A stretch of 64,000 nucleotides of DNA from QQVM01 sp035341855 (GCA_035341855.1 DAOQWA010000013.1:1-64000); one strand, 5' to 3'; positions 43,692 to 53,240 are shown, counted from the stretch's first letter. Made by a program: numbers and translations. Notes: generated by a model from the letters alone, not told the origin.

Positions 43692-43952
43692 ATGAATATG
43701 AAAAAATTTACCGCCGAAATTGATGTAATGCCACTCAAAGCTTTGCTTGATCCGCAAGGCAAAGCTGTTGGGCATGGGTTAAAAAATATGGGTATTTCTT
43801 CTGTTGACAATATCAGAATAGGGAAGCACATCAGCCTTGAAATTGAAGCGTCCGGTAAGGATGAGGCAACTAAAAAAGTCGATGAGGCTTGTAAAAAACT
43901 CCTTGCGAATCCGGTAATGGAAAGCTATCATTTTACACTTACCGAAGCTTGA
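43692..43952 (+). CDS. purS: Phosphoribosylformylglycinamidine synthase subunit PurS
   Basis: 86 residues (the ATG at 43698 is an equally possible start). KKFTAEIDVMPLKALLDPQG, KAVGHGLKNMGISSVDNIRI, GKHISLEI and KKLLANPVMESYHFTL match PurS along its length: a short beta-alpha fold with the characteristic 'LDPQG.A..H.L...G...V..vRiGK' phrase. PurS bridges PurQ and small PurL in the three-part FGAM synthase of purine synthesis. No purQ or purL is next to it, so it is separated from its partners. It is convergent with lptB, 6 bp apart. Confidence 0.93.
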   Translation: MNMKKFTAEIDVMPLKALLDPQGKAVGHGLKNMGISSVDNIRIGKHISLEIEASGKDEATKKVDEACKKLLANPVMESYHFTLTEA

Positions 43953-43958
43953 TTAGTT

Positions 43959-44687
43959 TTAGCGACGTAGTTCAAAATTTTGCCCCAGATACACCTTTCT
44001 GACCTGTTCATCCTGGGCAAGTTCTTCTGCAGTTCCGGCTTTCAGTATTCGCCCTTCAAAAAGGAGGTAGGCCCTGTCTGTTATTGTCAGTGTTTCATGA
44101 ACATTGTGGTCTGTGATCAACACGCCAATATTTCTTTGTTTCAATTGAGCGACAATTCCCTGTATGTCCTCAACTGCAATAGGGTCAACGCCTGCAAAAG
44201 GTTCATCAAGCAGGATGAATTTGGGGTCAACAGCCAGAGCCCTTGCGATCTCGGTTCTGCGTCGTTCTCCACCGGAGAGGAGATCGCCACGGCTTTTACG
44301 AATTCTTTGTAATCCAAATTCATCAAGTAATGACTCAAGCTTCTCATGTTGCTGATTTTTACTCAGAATGGTCATCTCAAGAACCGCTTTAATATTGTCT
44401 TCTACACTCAGCTTTCTGAAAACTGAAGCTTCCTGGGCTAAATAACCGATCCCCAGTTGAGCCCTTTTATACATAGGGACATTGGTAATATCCTTATTGT
44501 CCAGATAGATTTTTCCTTCATTCGGCTTGATAAGACCAACTATCATATAGAAGGATGTTGTCTTGCCGGCACCATTTGGGCCAAGTAAACCTACTATTTC
44601 GCCTTGCTGCACACTGATAGAGACCTGATCAACGACAGTTCTTTGTTTGTATCGCTTCACTAAATTGTCGGAACGTAGGGTGATCAT
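43959..44687 (-). CDS. lptB: LPS export ABC transporter ATPase LptB
   Basis: 242 residues, normal. Walker A GLLGPNGAGKTTSFYMIVGL (residues 34-53), the ABC signature LLSGGERRRTEIARALA, Walker B ILLDEPFAGVDPIAVEDIQG and the switch histidine in ITDHNVHETLTITDRAYLL are all present. The 'FAGVDPIAV' phrase and 'SGGERRR' are diagnostic for LptB among ABC ATPases. It powers extraction of LPS from the inner membrane with LptFG. LptF/G are not in the window. It is the last gene of the minus-strand envelope run, separated from the DUF5686 gene by 161 bp, so a separate promoter is possible. Confidence 0.93.
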   Translation of the reverse strand: MITLRSDNLVKRYKQRTVVDQVSISVQQGEIVGLLGPNGAGKTTSFYMIVGLIKPNEGKIYLDNKDITNVPMYKRAQLGIGYLAQEASVFRKLSVEDNIKAVLEMTILSKNQQHEKLESLLDEFGLQRIRKSRGDLLSGGERRRTEIARALAVDPKFILLDEPFAGVDPIAVEDIQGIVAQLKQRNIGVLITDHNVHETLTITDRAYLLFEGRILKAGTAEELAQDEQVRKVYLGQNFELRR

Positions 44688-44848
44688 AGTGACATTTTTA
44701 TTTCAATATAGGACATACCTTTCTGATAAATTTCTAAAAATAACTTATAATAAACTCTTGATAAGCAAGAATATATTTAGATCTCTTGAAATAATCTATT
44801 GCCGGCTATTCGGATGCAAAGATGCTTATTCTAAGATATCGCAACAAA

Positions 44849-47332
44849 TTAAAAGCTGATAGAAATTGTACCAAGAATGGCAACTTTTGCAATGTCAGGG
44901 CGGTCCAGATATGATATGCGCCAAATATTATCAATTCTAAGTATCTTGAATATATTCTCAATTCCTACCCCGGCCTCTAAATATGGTTTATTTGAGAGAT
45001 CGGAAAACACCTCAGGCTTAGCCAAAAGTGCACGATTCTTATTAGAAAGTCTTCCGCTAACTGCACTAAAAGTTGCAACTTCTCTCCATTTCAATTTTCG
45101 AAGAGCAGGTATGCGATCAAGAAAAATACCTCCGAAATGTTGCTCTGCTTTTACGCTAAAATATTGATCGCTTACAAATTCATAATAGTTCATAAGGTTA
45201 AATGCAGTACGATCGTAGACAAAAGAGTTGTTTCCGGGGTGAATGAACAGGAGGGGGTATGGCAGAGACTGAAAAATCTTTCCTGCCTCTGCCCGTATGC
45301 TGAATAGCCCGAAATTCCCTAGATAAAAGTAGTCTTCAACTCTCAGGATAACTTTATCGTAAACGAATCTGCTGTTAAGCAGATCTTTAATTCCTCTCGA
45401 GTACAATATGTTGAGGATGGGATAATTACTGCCTAGTGATATCCTGTCTACTTTCCCACTCACAAATCGTTCCTTATAAGCAAAGCGAACATGTAGAGAG
45501 AGTTCGGAGTTGTTCAAAGTATTTGAGGAATCTGTCCTGATATCATTTCTGTAATAGGTGTAATCCAGATTCCCTTTAGGGGAATATTCGCTATGAAGCA
45601 AGGTTATCCTGTTCGAAAAGCCTTCTATAAATTCATGTTCGAAGTAAAATTTCTCCTGCACTACATCATTGAGCTTGTTGCTCGGTAAGCGTCTAAGCAA
45701 AGTAGCGAAGACATTGTCATCAGTGAAGGCATTTGCACTTTTACCTAATTGCTCAATATCGTTTTTATATTCAAACCCGAAGTATTGTCTTGGTCTTTTA
45801 CTGGTAAAAAAGCGAATTGTTCCACCATACTTCACCCTCCCGTCTTTCAATCCATAGGCGCCATAACCACTCAGTACAAGCCGGGTGCTGAATTTATTAC
45901 TTGTCTGTCCTCCGAATCGTAATCGCATACCTTCTACTGAATTGGTGCTTACAAAACTGTAAAGTGGACCAATTTCAAACCAGCCTGTCTCTGTAAATCC
46001 GGTAGCCAGAATTTTTACTGCATTAGCGTATCGCTTATAGGCAGGAATACTTTTTATCGTATCGATCATGGCGTAGATCTTCCTTTCACTATCCGTAAGA
46101 CTCTCGCCTCGTGTAGAGTCCCAGTATGATAAATTATGCTCTGTCGCATCTTGCATCATGTCTATCTCCGAGCCTTTGAAAAATTTTTCTCCCATAGGCT
46201 CATTCAGAACAAAATTTCGGTAGTATGTAGTCTTACGCCCAATAAAACCGGTTGTCTGCTTCGACTTCGTTTCATTTGCAGCCAGGTTTACGACTAATAC
46301 CTCTCTACTCAACATCCATTGCTTATCGTTCACATATTTGTAATCTTGAACGATTCCGAGATCTTCTATAAAATTTATATTCGCATCGCTACTTATACGT
46401 AAGTTTAGTTTTCTAATTGCAAACGTTGTATCATGTATCCAAATTTCTCCGTTGAATGTGAGCTCCTGCTTTCGTCTTGGATGAAAAGTTACTTTGTAAC
46501 ACCATTTGTTCTCGACGTACGCACTGTCCATCAACATATATTTATAATAAAGTTGAGAAATCCCTGAGATCGGACTTACAAATCCTTTTCCAAATAAATA
46601 AATATAACTATCATAGATGTTTATGTTTGAATACAGATCACCCAGATATTGAGTTACGGTTTGGTTTTCTACACCGGAGACTTTACTCGCTTTAATAATC
46701 TCTTTCCGTAATTTTGGATTCCGTTGGAAATAAACATCGGAAACGGTCTCTGTAAGAAACACAGGCAGGTATGGTTTCTTATTACTTGCTGAGGTGTCCA
46801 TATAATCAAAAATAAATTGGAAAGGCTTGAAGAGTTTTCTCTTCATAAACTTGTCACTAATATTGTTGATATCGAATTCCAGCTTATTGTATGCTTCGTA
46901 CTTAAATGCGTCAAGTCTTTCTCTGTCATTTTCTGACTTGTGTTCTATTACCTTTCGTAATAATATGAGTGCGGGATTTTCTCCTGCTTTGATCTCAACT
47001 TCCGGTAAGTCAAATTTATTCACCCTTAGTGCAAAATTTACCTCTTGGGTGATTCCCTGATGTATATGTAGCGTAGCAGGTAAGTAGCCAACAAAAGTTG
47101 CACGGACGCTATCAACTTTTAGGGTTGTTTCCAGCTTATATTTTCCGTCTATATCAGAATTTACTCCTATGCTTGTCCCGACAAATATCACGGAAGCAAA
47201 AGGAACAGGCTCATTCGTTAGCGGGTCAAAAACACGACCAAAGATTCTGGTCGTTTGCCCGGATGATACCAAAGGAGCAAGAAATAATACCCATAAAATA
47301 AGAATGATTTGCTGAGAACTTTTGATGATCAT
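44849..47332 (-). CDS. DUF5686 outer-membrane protein with carboxypeptidase-regulatory domain
   Basis: 827 residues. Signal peptide about 1-25 (LVSSGQ). Residues about 28-112 are a carboxypeptidase-regulatory-like beta sandwich (RIFGRVFDPLTNEPVPFASV), followed by the DUF5686 region (PALILLRKVIEHKSENDRER, AYNKLEFDINNI) and a long predicted beta-barrel (LVLSGYGAYGLKDGRVKYGG, KFYFEHEFIEGFSNRITLLH) ending in ILGTISISF. The fold suggests an outer-membrane barrel with a periplasmic N-terminus. The family is abundant in Bacteroidota and its function is not established. It is 27 bp downstream of the AhpD-like gene. Confidence 0.87.
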   Translation of the reverse strand: MIIKSSQQIILILWVLFLAPLVSSGQTTRIFGRVFDPLTNEPVPFASVIFVGTSIGVNSDIDGKYKLETTLKVDSVRATFVGYLPATLHIHQGITQEVNFALRVNKFDLPEVEIKAGENPALILLRKVIEHKSENDRERLDAFKYEAYNKLEFDINNISDKFMKRKLFKPFQFIFDYMDTSASNKKPYLPVFLTETVSDVYFQRNPKLRKEIIKASKVSGVENQTVTQYLGDLYSNINIYDSYIYLFGKGFVSPISGISQLYYKYMLMDSAYVENKWCYKVTFHPRRKQELTFNGEIWIHDTTFAIRKLNLRISSDANINFIEDLGIVQDYKYVNDKQWMLSREVLVVNLAANETKSKQTTGFIGRKTTYYRNFVLNEPMGEKFFKGSEIDMMQDATEHNLSYWDSTRGESLTDSERKIYAMIDTIKSIPAYKRYANAVKILATGFTETGWFEIGPLYSFVSTNSVEGMRLRFGGQTSNKFSTRLVLSGYGAYGLKDGRVKYGGTIRFFTSKRPRQYFGFEYKNDIEQLGKSANAFTDDNVFATLLRRLPSNKLNDVVQEKFYFEHEFIEGFSNRITLLHSEYSPKGNLDYTYYRNDIRTDSSNTLNNSELSLHVRFAYKERFVSGKVDRISLGSNYPILNILYSRGIKDLLNSRFVYDKVILRVEDYFYLGNFGLFSIRAEAGKIFQSLPYPLLFIHPGNNSFVYDRTAFNLMNYYEFVSDQYFSVKAEQHFGGIFLDRIPALRKLKWREVATFSAVSGRLSNKNRALLAKPEVFSDLSNKPYLEAGVGIENIFKILRIDNIWRISYLDRPDIAKVAILGTISISF

Positions 47333-47359
47333 TAAATTAGAAAATTCTGTTCGATGGTA

Positions 47360-47710
47360 TTAATGTGACCCTGACTTTAGCTGATCCCAAAATTCGACAG
47401 CTCTTCTCATATGTGGAATGACGATCGTACCTCCAACAATGTTTGCTACCGAGAACACTTCGAACAACTCTTGCTCACTGATGCCGGCTTTATGGCATTG
47501 CTCTATATGGTATTTAATACAGTCATCACATCGAAGTACCATAGAAGAAACAAGACCCAGCATCTCTTTTGTCTTAGTCGAAAGTGCACCTTCTGCATAT
47601 GTATTTGTATCTAAATTAAAAAGCCGTTTGATCACGAGATTGTCTGCTCCAAGAATGCGTTCATTCATTTTGCTTCTATAATCGTTAAACTGCGATACCT
47701 GATTTGTCAT
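47360..47710 (-). CDS. Carboxymuconolactone decarboxylase/AhpD-like protein
   Basis: 116 residues. A compact helical protein with the AhpD redox-like site C61-x-x-C64 and H68 in VLRCDDCIKYHIEQCHKAGI, followed by ELFEVFSVANIVGGTIVIPH. Members with this site act as alkylhydroperoxidase-like thiol peroxidases; classic carboxymuconolactone decarboxylases lack the CxxC. The reductant is unknown. It sits between tatC (16 bp) and the DUF5686 gene (27 bp), so it belongs to the minus-strand envelope operon. Confidence 0.87.
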   Translation of the reverse strand: MTNQVSQFNDYRSKMNERILGADNLVIKRLFNLDTNTYAEGALSTKTKEMLGLVSSMVLRCDDCIKYHIEQCHKAGISEQELFEVFSVANIVGGTIVIPHMRRAVEFWDQLKSGSH

Positions 47711-47726
47711 GATTTAAATAGTGTTT

Positions 47727-48554
47727 TTATTCCGACGGTTTGTTTCTTAATACATACGCACTTACAAAAATACTTATTTCATACAGGATATAGAGCGGCA
47801 GGGCAACAAGTATAAGCGTCGTGGCATCTGAAGTTGGTGTGATGATAGCCGCAATGATCAGGATAAGCACAACAGCATGTCTTCTGTACGCCCTCATGAA
47901 TGATGGTGTCAGGATGCCAATTTTTGTGAGAAAGTAGACCAGGATCGGTAGTTCAAATATAATACCTGAGATCAAAGTCATTGTGGTAACAGTCGAAATG
48001 AATGATGACAGAGAAATTGTATTTTTTACCTCAACACTAACTTGATAACTTCCTAAAAAATTTACTGTCATAGGTGTTATGACATAATATCCAAATAGCA
48101 CTCCGCTTATGAAAAGAAAGCTTGTGTAAAAAACGATCCCTCTGGCGTACCTTTGTTCTTTGGCATGCAGTGCAGGTTTAACAAATCTCCATAGTTCCCA
48201 AACAACATAAGGAAAGCCAACGATTAATCCTGAGATGAATGCAACCCACATATGAGTGGTAAATTGAGCACTCAAATCTGTACTGATTAAGATAAAAGGA
48301 ATCTCTTTGATACAAAGGTCATCTCCCAGGTTTAAATATTCTGAAGCATGACATAGAGCCCGATAGGTAAAAAACGACGGATTCTTCGGAGCTAATAATA
48401 TTCCATCGAAAAGAAATTCTTTAAAGAAAAAAAAAGTAATTGCCAGCGTCATAACTACGCTGACTGCTCTTACCAAGTGCCACCGTAGCGCTTCCAGGTG
48501 ACCCAGGAAAGACATTTCACCCTTATTTTCATCTGACTTTTTAAACAGAGGCAT
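47727..48554 (-). CDS. tatC: Twin-arginine translocase subunit TatC
   Basis: 275 residues with six predicted membrane helices. It begins with the TatC phrase MSFLGHLEALRWHLVRAVSV (residues 14-33); a later signature is IVGFPYVVWELWRFVKPALH (FPxxxxxxWxFxxPxL). The insertion of ~55 residues in the first periplasmic loop (LFDGILLAPKNPSFFTYRAL) is typical of Bacteroidota TatC. It is the receptor of the Tat export pathway for folded proteins. The tatA/B genes are not nearby. It follows kdsD by 137 bp. Confidence 0.95.
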   Translation of the reverse strand: MPLFKKSDENKGEMSFLGHLEALRWHLVRAVSVVMTLAITFFFFKEFLFDGILLAPKNPSFFTYRALCHASEYLNLGDDLCIKEIPFILISTDLSAQFTTHMWVAFISGLIVGFPYVVWELWRFVKPALHAKEQRYARGIVFYTSFLFISGVLFGYYVITPMTVNFLGSYQVSVEVKNTISLSSFISTVTTMTLISGIIFELPILVYFLTKIGILTPSFMRAYRRHAVVLILIIAAIITPTSDATTLILVALPLYILYEISIFVSAYVLRNKPSE

Positions 48555-48691
48555 AGAGCGGTGAAGATATTAGTTTGCTTGCAAACCTTAGCATCAGAAT
48601 GTTATTGTTTGTAAAATTTATTAACCACTACGATTAACAAATTATTTATCCGAACTAAATCGCAGAATTGAATTTTCGTTGCAGATTTTGA

Positions 48692-49657
48692 TCACAATAT
48701 ACCCTCGCGTATCAGATCATGTAAGTGGATCATACCTAGATATTTTTTCTTGTCAGTAATGATCAATTGAGAAATATTGTGCTCCTTCATCAGGTTCAAT
48801 GCGTCAACTGCCATCATGTCCTTGTTGCTGATCTTCGGACTTTTATTCATTATATGTTTTGCCATTATGCCGTCCAGGGCTTTGTTGGTGAGGAGCATTC
48901 TCCTTAAATCTCCGTCAGTGATAATGCCTGCCACATTGCCTTTGTTAATGACGGCTGTTGCACCTAGACGGTTTGAAGATATTTCAACTATTACTTTTTT
49001 TATGTTGTCATCAATACTCACACTTGGACGAGCATTATTAGGATAGATGTCTTTTACCTTTAAATATAGTTTTTTCCCGAGTGATCCACCGGGATGATAC
49101 ATTGCAAAATCTCTCGCTGAAAATCCCCGCAAGTCGAGTAAGCAAACGGCTAATGCGTCTCCCATTGCCATTTGCGCAGCCGTTGAACTTGTTGGAGCAA
49201 GATTATTAGGGCAGGCCTCCGAGCTGACCGTAGTGTCGAGCATGAGATCACAGTGTTTAGCCAAAAAGGAGTTTTTGTTTCCAACCATTCCAATCAAAGT
49301 ATTGCCCCAATTTTTAATCAAAGGGACCAATACCTTTATTTCAGAAGTGTCGCCACTCTTTGATATGCACAACAGGACATCGTTTTTCTGTATAATACCC
49401 AGATCACCATGAATGGCATCAGCCGCATGCATGAATATTGATGGACTACCTGTAGAATTCAAGGTAGCCACGATCTTTTGCCCTATAATGGCGCTTTTAC
49501 CTATTCCCGTTACGATAATTCTGCCTTTGGATTTGAACAGCAATTCTACACAATCAATGAATTGTTTGTCAATTGTTTTCACTAATTGGGCAATGGCTTG
49601 AGATTCAATCTCCAGCGTCTTAATTGCCATCTTTTTAATTTGATCTTGTTTTTTCAA
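48692..49657 (-). CDS. kdsD: D-arabinose 5-phosphate isomerase (KdsD/KpsF/GutQ type)
   Basis: 321 residues. An N-terminal SIS domain (about 40-185: IIVTGIGKSAIIGQKIVATL, IFMHAADAIHGDLGIIQKND, CISKSGDTSEIKVLVPLI) is followed by two CBS domains (about 205-260 and 270-321). The FMHAADAIHGDLG phrase with the active-site histidine is characteristic. The enzyme converts ribulose 5-phosphate to arabinose 5-phosphate for Kdo and so for LPS. It leads the minus-strand run kdsD-tatC-ahpD-like-DUF5686-lptB and diverges from recQ. Confidence 0.93.
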   Translation of the reverse strand: MKKQDQIKKMAIKTLEIESQAIAQLVKTIDKQFIDCVELLFKSKGRIIVTGIGKSAIIGQKIVATLNSTGSPSIFMHAADAIHGDLGIIQKNDVLLCISKSGDTSEIKVLVPLIKNWGNTLIGMVGNKNSFLAKHCDLMLDTTVSSEACPNNLAPTSSTAAQMAMGDALAVCLLDLRGFSARDFAMYHPGGSLGKKLYLKVKDIYPNNARPSVSIDDNIKKVIVEISSNRLGATAVINKGNVAGIITDGDLRRMLLTNKALDGIMAKHIMNKSPKISNKDMMAVDALNLMKEHNISQLIITDKKKYLGMIHLHDLIREGIL

Positions 49658-49706
49658 TGGTTGAAAATTTTTGTGAGAATGTTTCGTTTTACGTTCGGTG
49701 ATTCGG

Positions 49707-49714
49707 CAAAATTA
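49707..49714 (-). promoter_or_regulatory. Candidate -7 box upstream of kdsD
   Basis: The minus strand reads TAATTTTG, an exact TAnnTTTG, 49 nt before the ATG at 49657. No clear -33 element. Confidence 0.3.
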
Positions 49715-49801
49715 TTTAATTTTAGTCTCGAATCATTTTTTTCGGGGGGGGATTAAAGAAATAATCGTATATTATATCACATTCAAATTAAAGACCTTAC
49801 A

Positions 49802-51991
49802 ATGTTAGTGGCTGAAAAGCCTTTGAAAACCTATCTGCAGAAGTATTTTGGGTTTGACAAATTCAAAGGGAAACAGGAAGAAATAATTGCAAATTTATTA
49901 GCCGGTAAGGACACTTTTGTGATCATGCCAACCGGTGGTGGGAAGTCTATGTGCTATCAATTGCCATCACTAATGATGGAAGGAACGGCAATAGTTGTTT
50001 CACCTTTAATAGCATTGATGAAAAATCAGGTAGATGCCATGCGTGGCTTCAGTAGCGAGAATGGAGTTGCTCATTTTCTAAATTCATCATTGAATAAAGG
50101 TGAAATAACAACAGTGCGTGAAGATATAAAAGCAGGAAGAACTAAGATATTATATGTTGCCCCCGAGTCACTAACCAAGGAGGAGAATATTGAGTTTTTT
50201 AAAAATGTCAATATTTCCTTTTTTGCCATTGATGAGGCACATTGCATTTCAGAGTGGGGTCATGATTTCCGTCCTGAATATCGTCGGCTGAGACCCATCA
50301 TGGAAGCTATTGGGAAGGTACCTGTGATTGCATTGACGGCAACGGCTACTCCTAAGGTGCAGTTGGATATTCAGAAAAATCTGGGGATGATGGATGCAAA
50401 TGTTTTTAAAGCATCCTTCAACAGGTCGAACTTGCATTATGAAGTAAGACCCAAAATTGATGTAGCTAAAGAGATAGTAAAGTTCATAAAGCAAAACACG
50501 GGTAAATCAGGGATCATATATTGCCTGAGCAGAAAAAAAGTTGAAGAAATTGCCAGTTTACTTCAGGCAAACGGAATAAAGGCACTGCCATATCATGCAG
50601 GCCTGGAGGCTTCTGTTAGGGCTAAAACACAAGACAATTTCCTGATGGAAGAAATTGATGTGATCGTCGCAACAATTGCGTTCGGGATGGGAATTGATAA
50701 ACCTGATGTGCGCTTTGTAATCCACCACGATATTCCAAAAAGTCTCGAAGGATACTATCAGGAAACCGGCCGGGCAGGCAGGGACGGACGTGAAGGAAAA
50801 TGTGTAACATTCTATAGTTACAAAGATATCGAGAAGCTTGAGAAGTTCATGAAAGGAAAGCCTGTTGCCGAACAAGAAGTGGGTAAGCAGCTCCTGATGG
50901 AAACAGTTGGTTTTGCTGAAACTTCTGTATGCAGAAGAAAAGTATTACTGAGCTATTTTGGAGAAACTTATTCAGAGGATAATTGTGGTCATTGTGATAA
51001 TTGCCTTCACCCTAAAAAGAGTTTTGATGGTCAGGATGATGTTTGTACGGTTCTCGAAGCTGTTCAGGCAGTAAAAGAAAAATTCGCCATGGACCATATA
51101 GTCAATGTGGTTACAGGTAAAAATGAAAATGCCGTAAAATTACACGGGCATGATGAATTGGAAATTTTTGGAGAAGGTGGAGATAAGGATCCGAAATTCT
51201 GGGTGGCAATAATCAGACAGGCTTTGCTTGCAGGATTGCTTTCTAAGGATATCGAAACTTACGGAACCTTAAAGCTGACACGCGAAGGCCAGGCATTTTT
51301 AAAGAAGCCGGCCAAGATCATGGTCGTTGAAGATAATGACTACAGTGAAACGGAATCTGATGATGATGATGAGTTTGCAGGCGGAGGTTCTACCCCGGCA
51401 GATCCTGAGCTTTTTGCCTCTCTTAAGGACCTAAGAAAGAAAATAGCAAAACAACACAATGTACCTCCATTCGTAGTATTTCAGGATCCTTCTCTAGAAG
51501 AAATGGCTATTCAATATCCTGTTACAATGGAAGAGTTGAAGAATATTTCCGGTGTTGGAGGAGGAAAGGCACTTAAATTTGGAAAGCCATTCATTGAACT
51601 TATTGCCAAGTACGTTGACGAAAATGACATCGACAGACCTATAGATCTGGTCGTTAAGTCGGTGGTTAATAAAAGCGTTTTCAAAGTATACATTATTCAA
51701 AATATCGACCGGAAAATATCTCTGAAAGATATGGTGAAAGCCAAAGGCATAAGTATGCAGGAGTTATTAACTGAAATAGAGACAATTGTTACATCAGGAA
51801 CCAGAATTGATCTCAATTATTATATCAATGAAGTAATTGATGATGACAGGCAGGAAGAAGTCTTTGATTATTTCAGATCCGCTGAAAGTGATTCTGCCGA
51901 ACAAGCCTTGAAAGTCCTGGGTGAAAACGATTATTCAATTGAAGACATTAGACTCATGCGGATTAAATTCCTGTCTGAATTAGGGAACTAA
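49802..51991 (+). CDS. recQ: ATP-dependent DNA helicase RecQ
   Basis: 729 residues. Walker A is TGGGKS (residues 44-49), the DEAH box is D144-H147 (FFAIDEAHCISEWGHDFRPE), motif IV-VI are GIIYCLSRKKVEEIA, IATIAFGMGIDKPDVRFVIH-like and YYQETGRAGRDG. The RQC zinc site has four cysteines (TSVCRRKVLLSYFGETYSED, NCGHCDNC). The HRDC domain is at about 540-615 (DLRKKIAKQHNVPPFVVFQD). The final ~110 residues (SVVNKSVFKVYIIQNIDRKI ... SIEDIRLMRIKFLSEL) are a helical extension common to Bacteroidota RecQ1. It unwinds recombination and fork intermediates. It is followed by a terminator. Confidence 0.94.
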   Translation: MLVAEKPLKTYLQKYFGFDKFKGKQEEIIANLLAGKDTFVIMPTGGGKSMCYQLPSLMMEGTAIVVSPLIALMKNQVDAMRGFSSENGVAHFLNSSLNKGEITTVREDIKAGRTKILYVAPESLTKEENIEFFKNVNISFFAIDEAHCISEWGHDFRPEYRRLRPIMEAIGKVPVIALTATATPKVQLDIQKNLGMMDANVFKASFNRSNLHYEVRPKIDVAKEIVKFIKQNTGKSGIIYCLSRKKVEEIASLLQANGIKALPYHAGLEASVRAKTQDNFLMEEIDVIVATIAFGMGIDKPDVRFVIHHDIPKSLEGYYQETGRAGRDGREGKCVTFYSYKDIEKLEKFMKGKPVAEQEVGKQLLMETVGFAETSVCRRKVLLSYFGETYSEDNCGHCDNCLHPKKSFDGQDDVCTVLEAVQAVKEKFAMDHIVNVVTGKNENAVKLHGHDELEIFGEGGDKDPKFWVAIIRQALLAGLLSKDIETYGTLKLTREGQAFLKKPAKIMVVEDNDYSETESDDDDEFAGGGSTPADPELFASLKDLRKKIAKQHNVPPFVVFQDPSLEEMAIQYPVTMEELKNISGVGGGKALKFGKPFIELIAKYVDENDIDRPIDLVVKSVVNKSVFKVYIIQNIDRKISLKDMVKAKGISMQELLTEIETIVTSGTRIDLNYYINEVIDDDRQEEVFDYFRSAESDSAEQALKVLGENDYSIEDIRLMRIKFLSELGN

Positions 51992-52006
51992 TTGGATCAT
52001 TCAAAG

Positions 52007-52035
52007 AAAACCCGGAAAACATTTCCGGGTTTTTT
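52007..52035 (+). terminator. Intrinsic terminator of recQ
   Basis: A 12-bp stem, AAAACCCGGAAA (52007-52018) with its complement at 52022-52033, 3-nt loop, followed by T (52030-52035), 15 bp after the recQ stop. Confidence 0.85.
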
Positions 52036-52174
52036 ATTGTTTGGAATTAAAATTGGATAAAGAATTTATGATGATTGGGGTCGGGATTTGTTGTGCATTG
52101 TGTTAATTCGGCCTATTTCCTTTGGCTAAATAGCATAATATGTTGGTTAAATACTCAATTATTGAAATTAATCC

Positions 52175-52205
52175 TTTCATATTTTAATCCATGTTTATAA
52201 TTTCG
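52175..52205 (+). promoter_or_regulatory. Candidate promoter of mdh
   Basis: TTTC at 52175-52178, 19-nt spacer, TAATTTCG at 52198-52205 (7 of 8 to TAnnTTTG). The ATG at 52240 is 34 nt downstream. Confidence 0.35.
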
Positions 52206-52239
52206 CATTCATTAATTTCCACTATAAATAAAGATCAAT

Positions 52240-53184
52240 ATGAAAGTAACAGTAGTAGGAGCAGGAAATGTAGGAGCAACATGCGCCGATGTAATTGCCC
52301 GTAAAGAGTTTGTTCACGAAGTTGTATTGCTGGATATCAAAGAAGGTGTTTCTGAAGGTAAGTCTCTTGATATTTGGCAAACAGCACCGATCAATTTATA
52401 TGATACCAGAATGATTGGTTCAACTAATGATTATTCCCGGACAGCAAATTCCGATGTCGTCGTTATTACTTCCGGCTTACCTAGAAAACCGGGAATGTCC
52501 AGAGATGATCTTATTGCAACAAATGCAGGAATCGTTAGATCTGTGACAGAGAATATCATAAAGTACTCTCCAAATACTATCATCATAGTAGTGTCTAATC
52601 CGCTTGATGTAATGACATACTGTGCCTACCTTACTTCGAAGATTGATTCTTCACGAGTTTTCGGAATGGCCGGAATATTAGACACAGCTCGGTATCGTGC
52701 TTTCCTTGCAGAGGAGTTAAACGTTTCTCCGAAAGATATTCAGGCGGTACTCATGGGTGGTCACGGTGATACCATGGTTCCGCTACCCAGATACACTACA
52801 GTAGCCGGGATTCCTGTTACAGAACTCATATCTTCGGAAAAGCTTGATGCGATCGTTGAAAGAACGAAAAAGGGTGGAGGCGAGTTAGTCAATCTCATGG
52901 GTACCTCAGCATGGTATGCCCCCGGTGCTGCCGCAGCTCAAATGGTGGAAGCAGTTATTAAAGATCAAAAAAGAATTTTCCCTTGCTGTGCCTGGTTAAA
53001 TGGAGAATATGGATTAAAGGATATTTACCTCGGAGTACCCGTTAAACTTGGGAAAAACGGAATTGAACAGATCATTGAACTGCAACTGAATGCTGATGAA
53101 ATGAAATTGCTCACTGAGTCAGCAAAAGCAGTGAGAGAAGTAATGGGTGTTCTCGATAACATGTCCCAACCGGCAACTAAATAA
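52240..53184 (+). CDS. mdh: Malate dehydrogenase
   Basis: 314 residues, normal length. The NAD-binding glycine motif is GAGNVGAT (G7, G9, G12), and the substrate loop SGLPRKPGMSRDDL has the R-x-P-G-M-(S/T)-R form of malate rather than lactate dehydrogenases. Catalytic H175 lies in LMGGHGDTMVPLPRYTTVAG. The sequence is of the bacterial LDH-like MDH type. It interconverts malate and oxaloacetate in the TCA cycle. It is probably monocistronic: a terminator follows the stop, only 10 bp before the next ATG. Confidence 0.96.
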   Translation: MKVTVVGAGNVGATCADVIARKEFVHEVVLLDIKEGVSEGKSLDIWQTAPINLYDTRMIGSTNDYSRTANSDVVVITSGLPRKPGMSRDDLIATNAGIVRSVTENIIKYSPNTIIIVVSNPLDVMTYCAYLTSKIDSSRVFGMAGILDTARYRAFLAEELNVSPKDIQAVLMGGHGDTMVPLPRYTTVAGIPVTELISSEKLDAIVERTKKGGGELVNLMGTSAWYAPGAAAAQMVEAVIKDQKRIFPCCAWLNGEYGLKDIYLGVPVKLGKNGIEQIIELQLNADEMKLLTESAKAVREVMGVLDNMSQPATK

Positions 53185-53205
53185 ATTGTAAAGAATATAA
53201 ATCAG

Positions 53206-53231
53206 AGGCATCCCGCAAGGATGCCTTTTTT
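53206..53231 (+). terminator. Intrinsic terminator after mdh
   Basis: AGGCATCC (53206-53213), loop CGCAA, GGATGCCT (53219-53226), then a T run to 53231. It ends 10 bp before the ATG of the next gene, so transcription of that gene depends on read-through or on a promoter not recognised here. Confidence 0.75.
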
Positions 53232-53240
53232 AATTACGAA

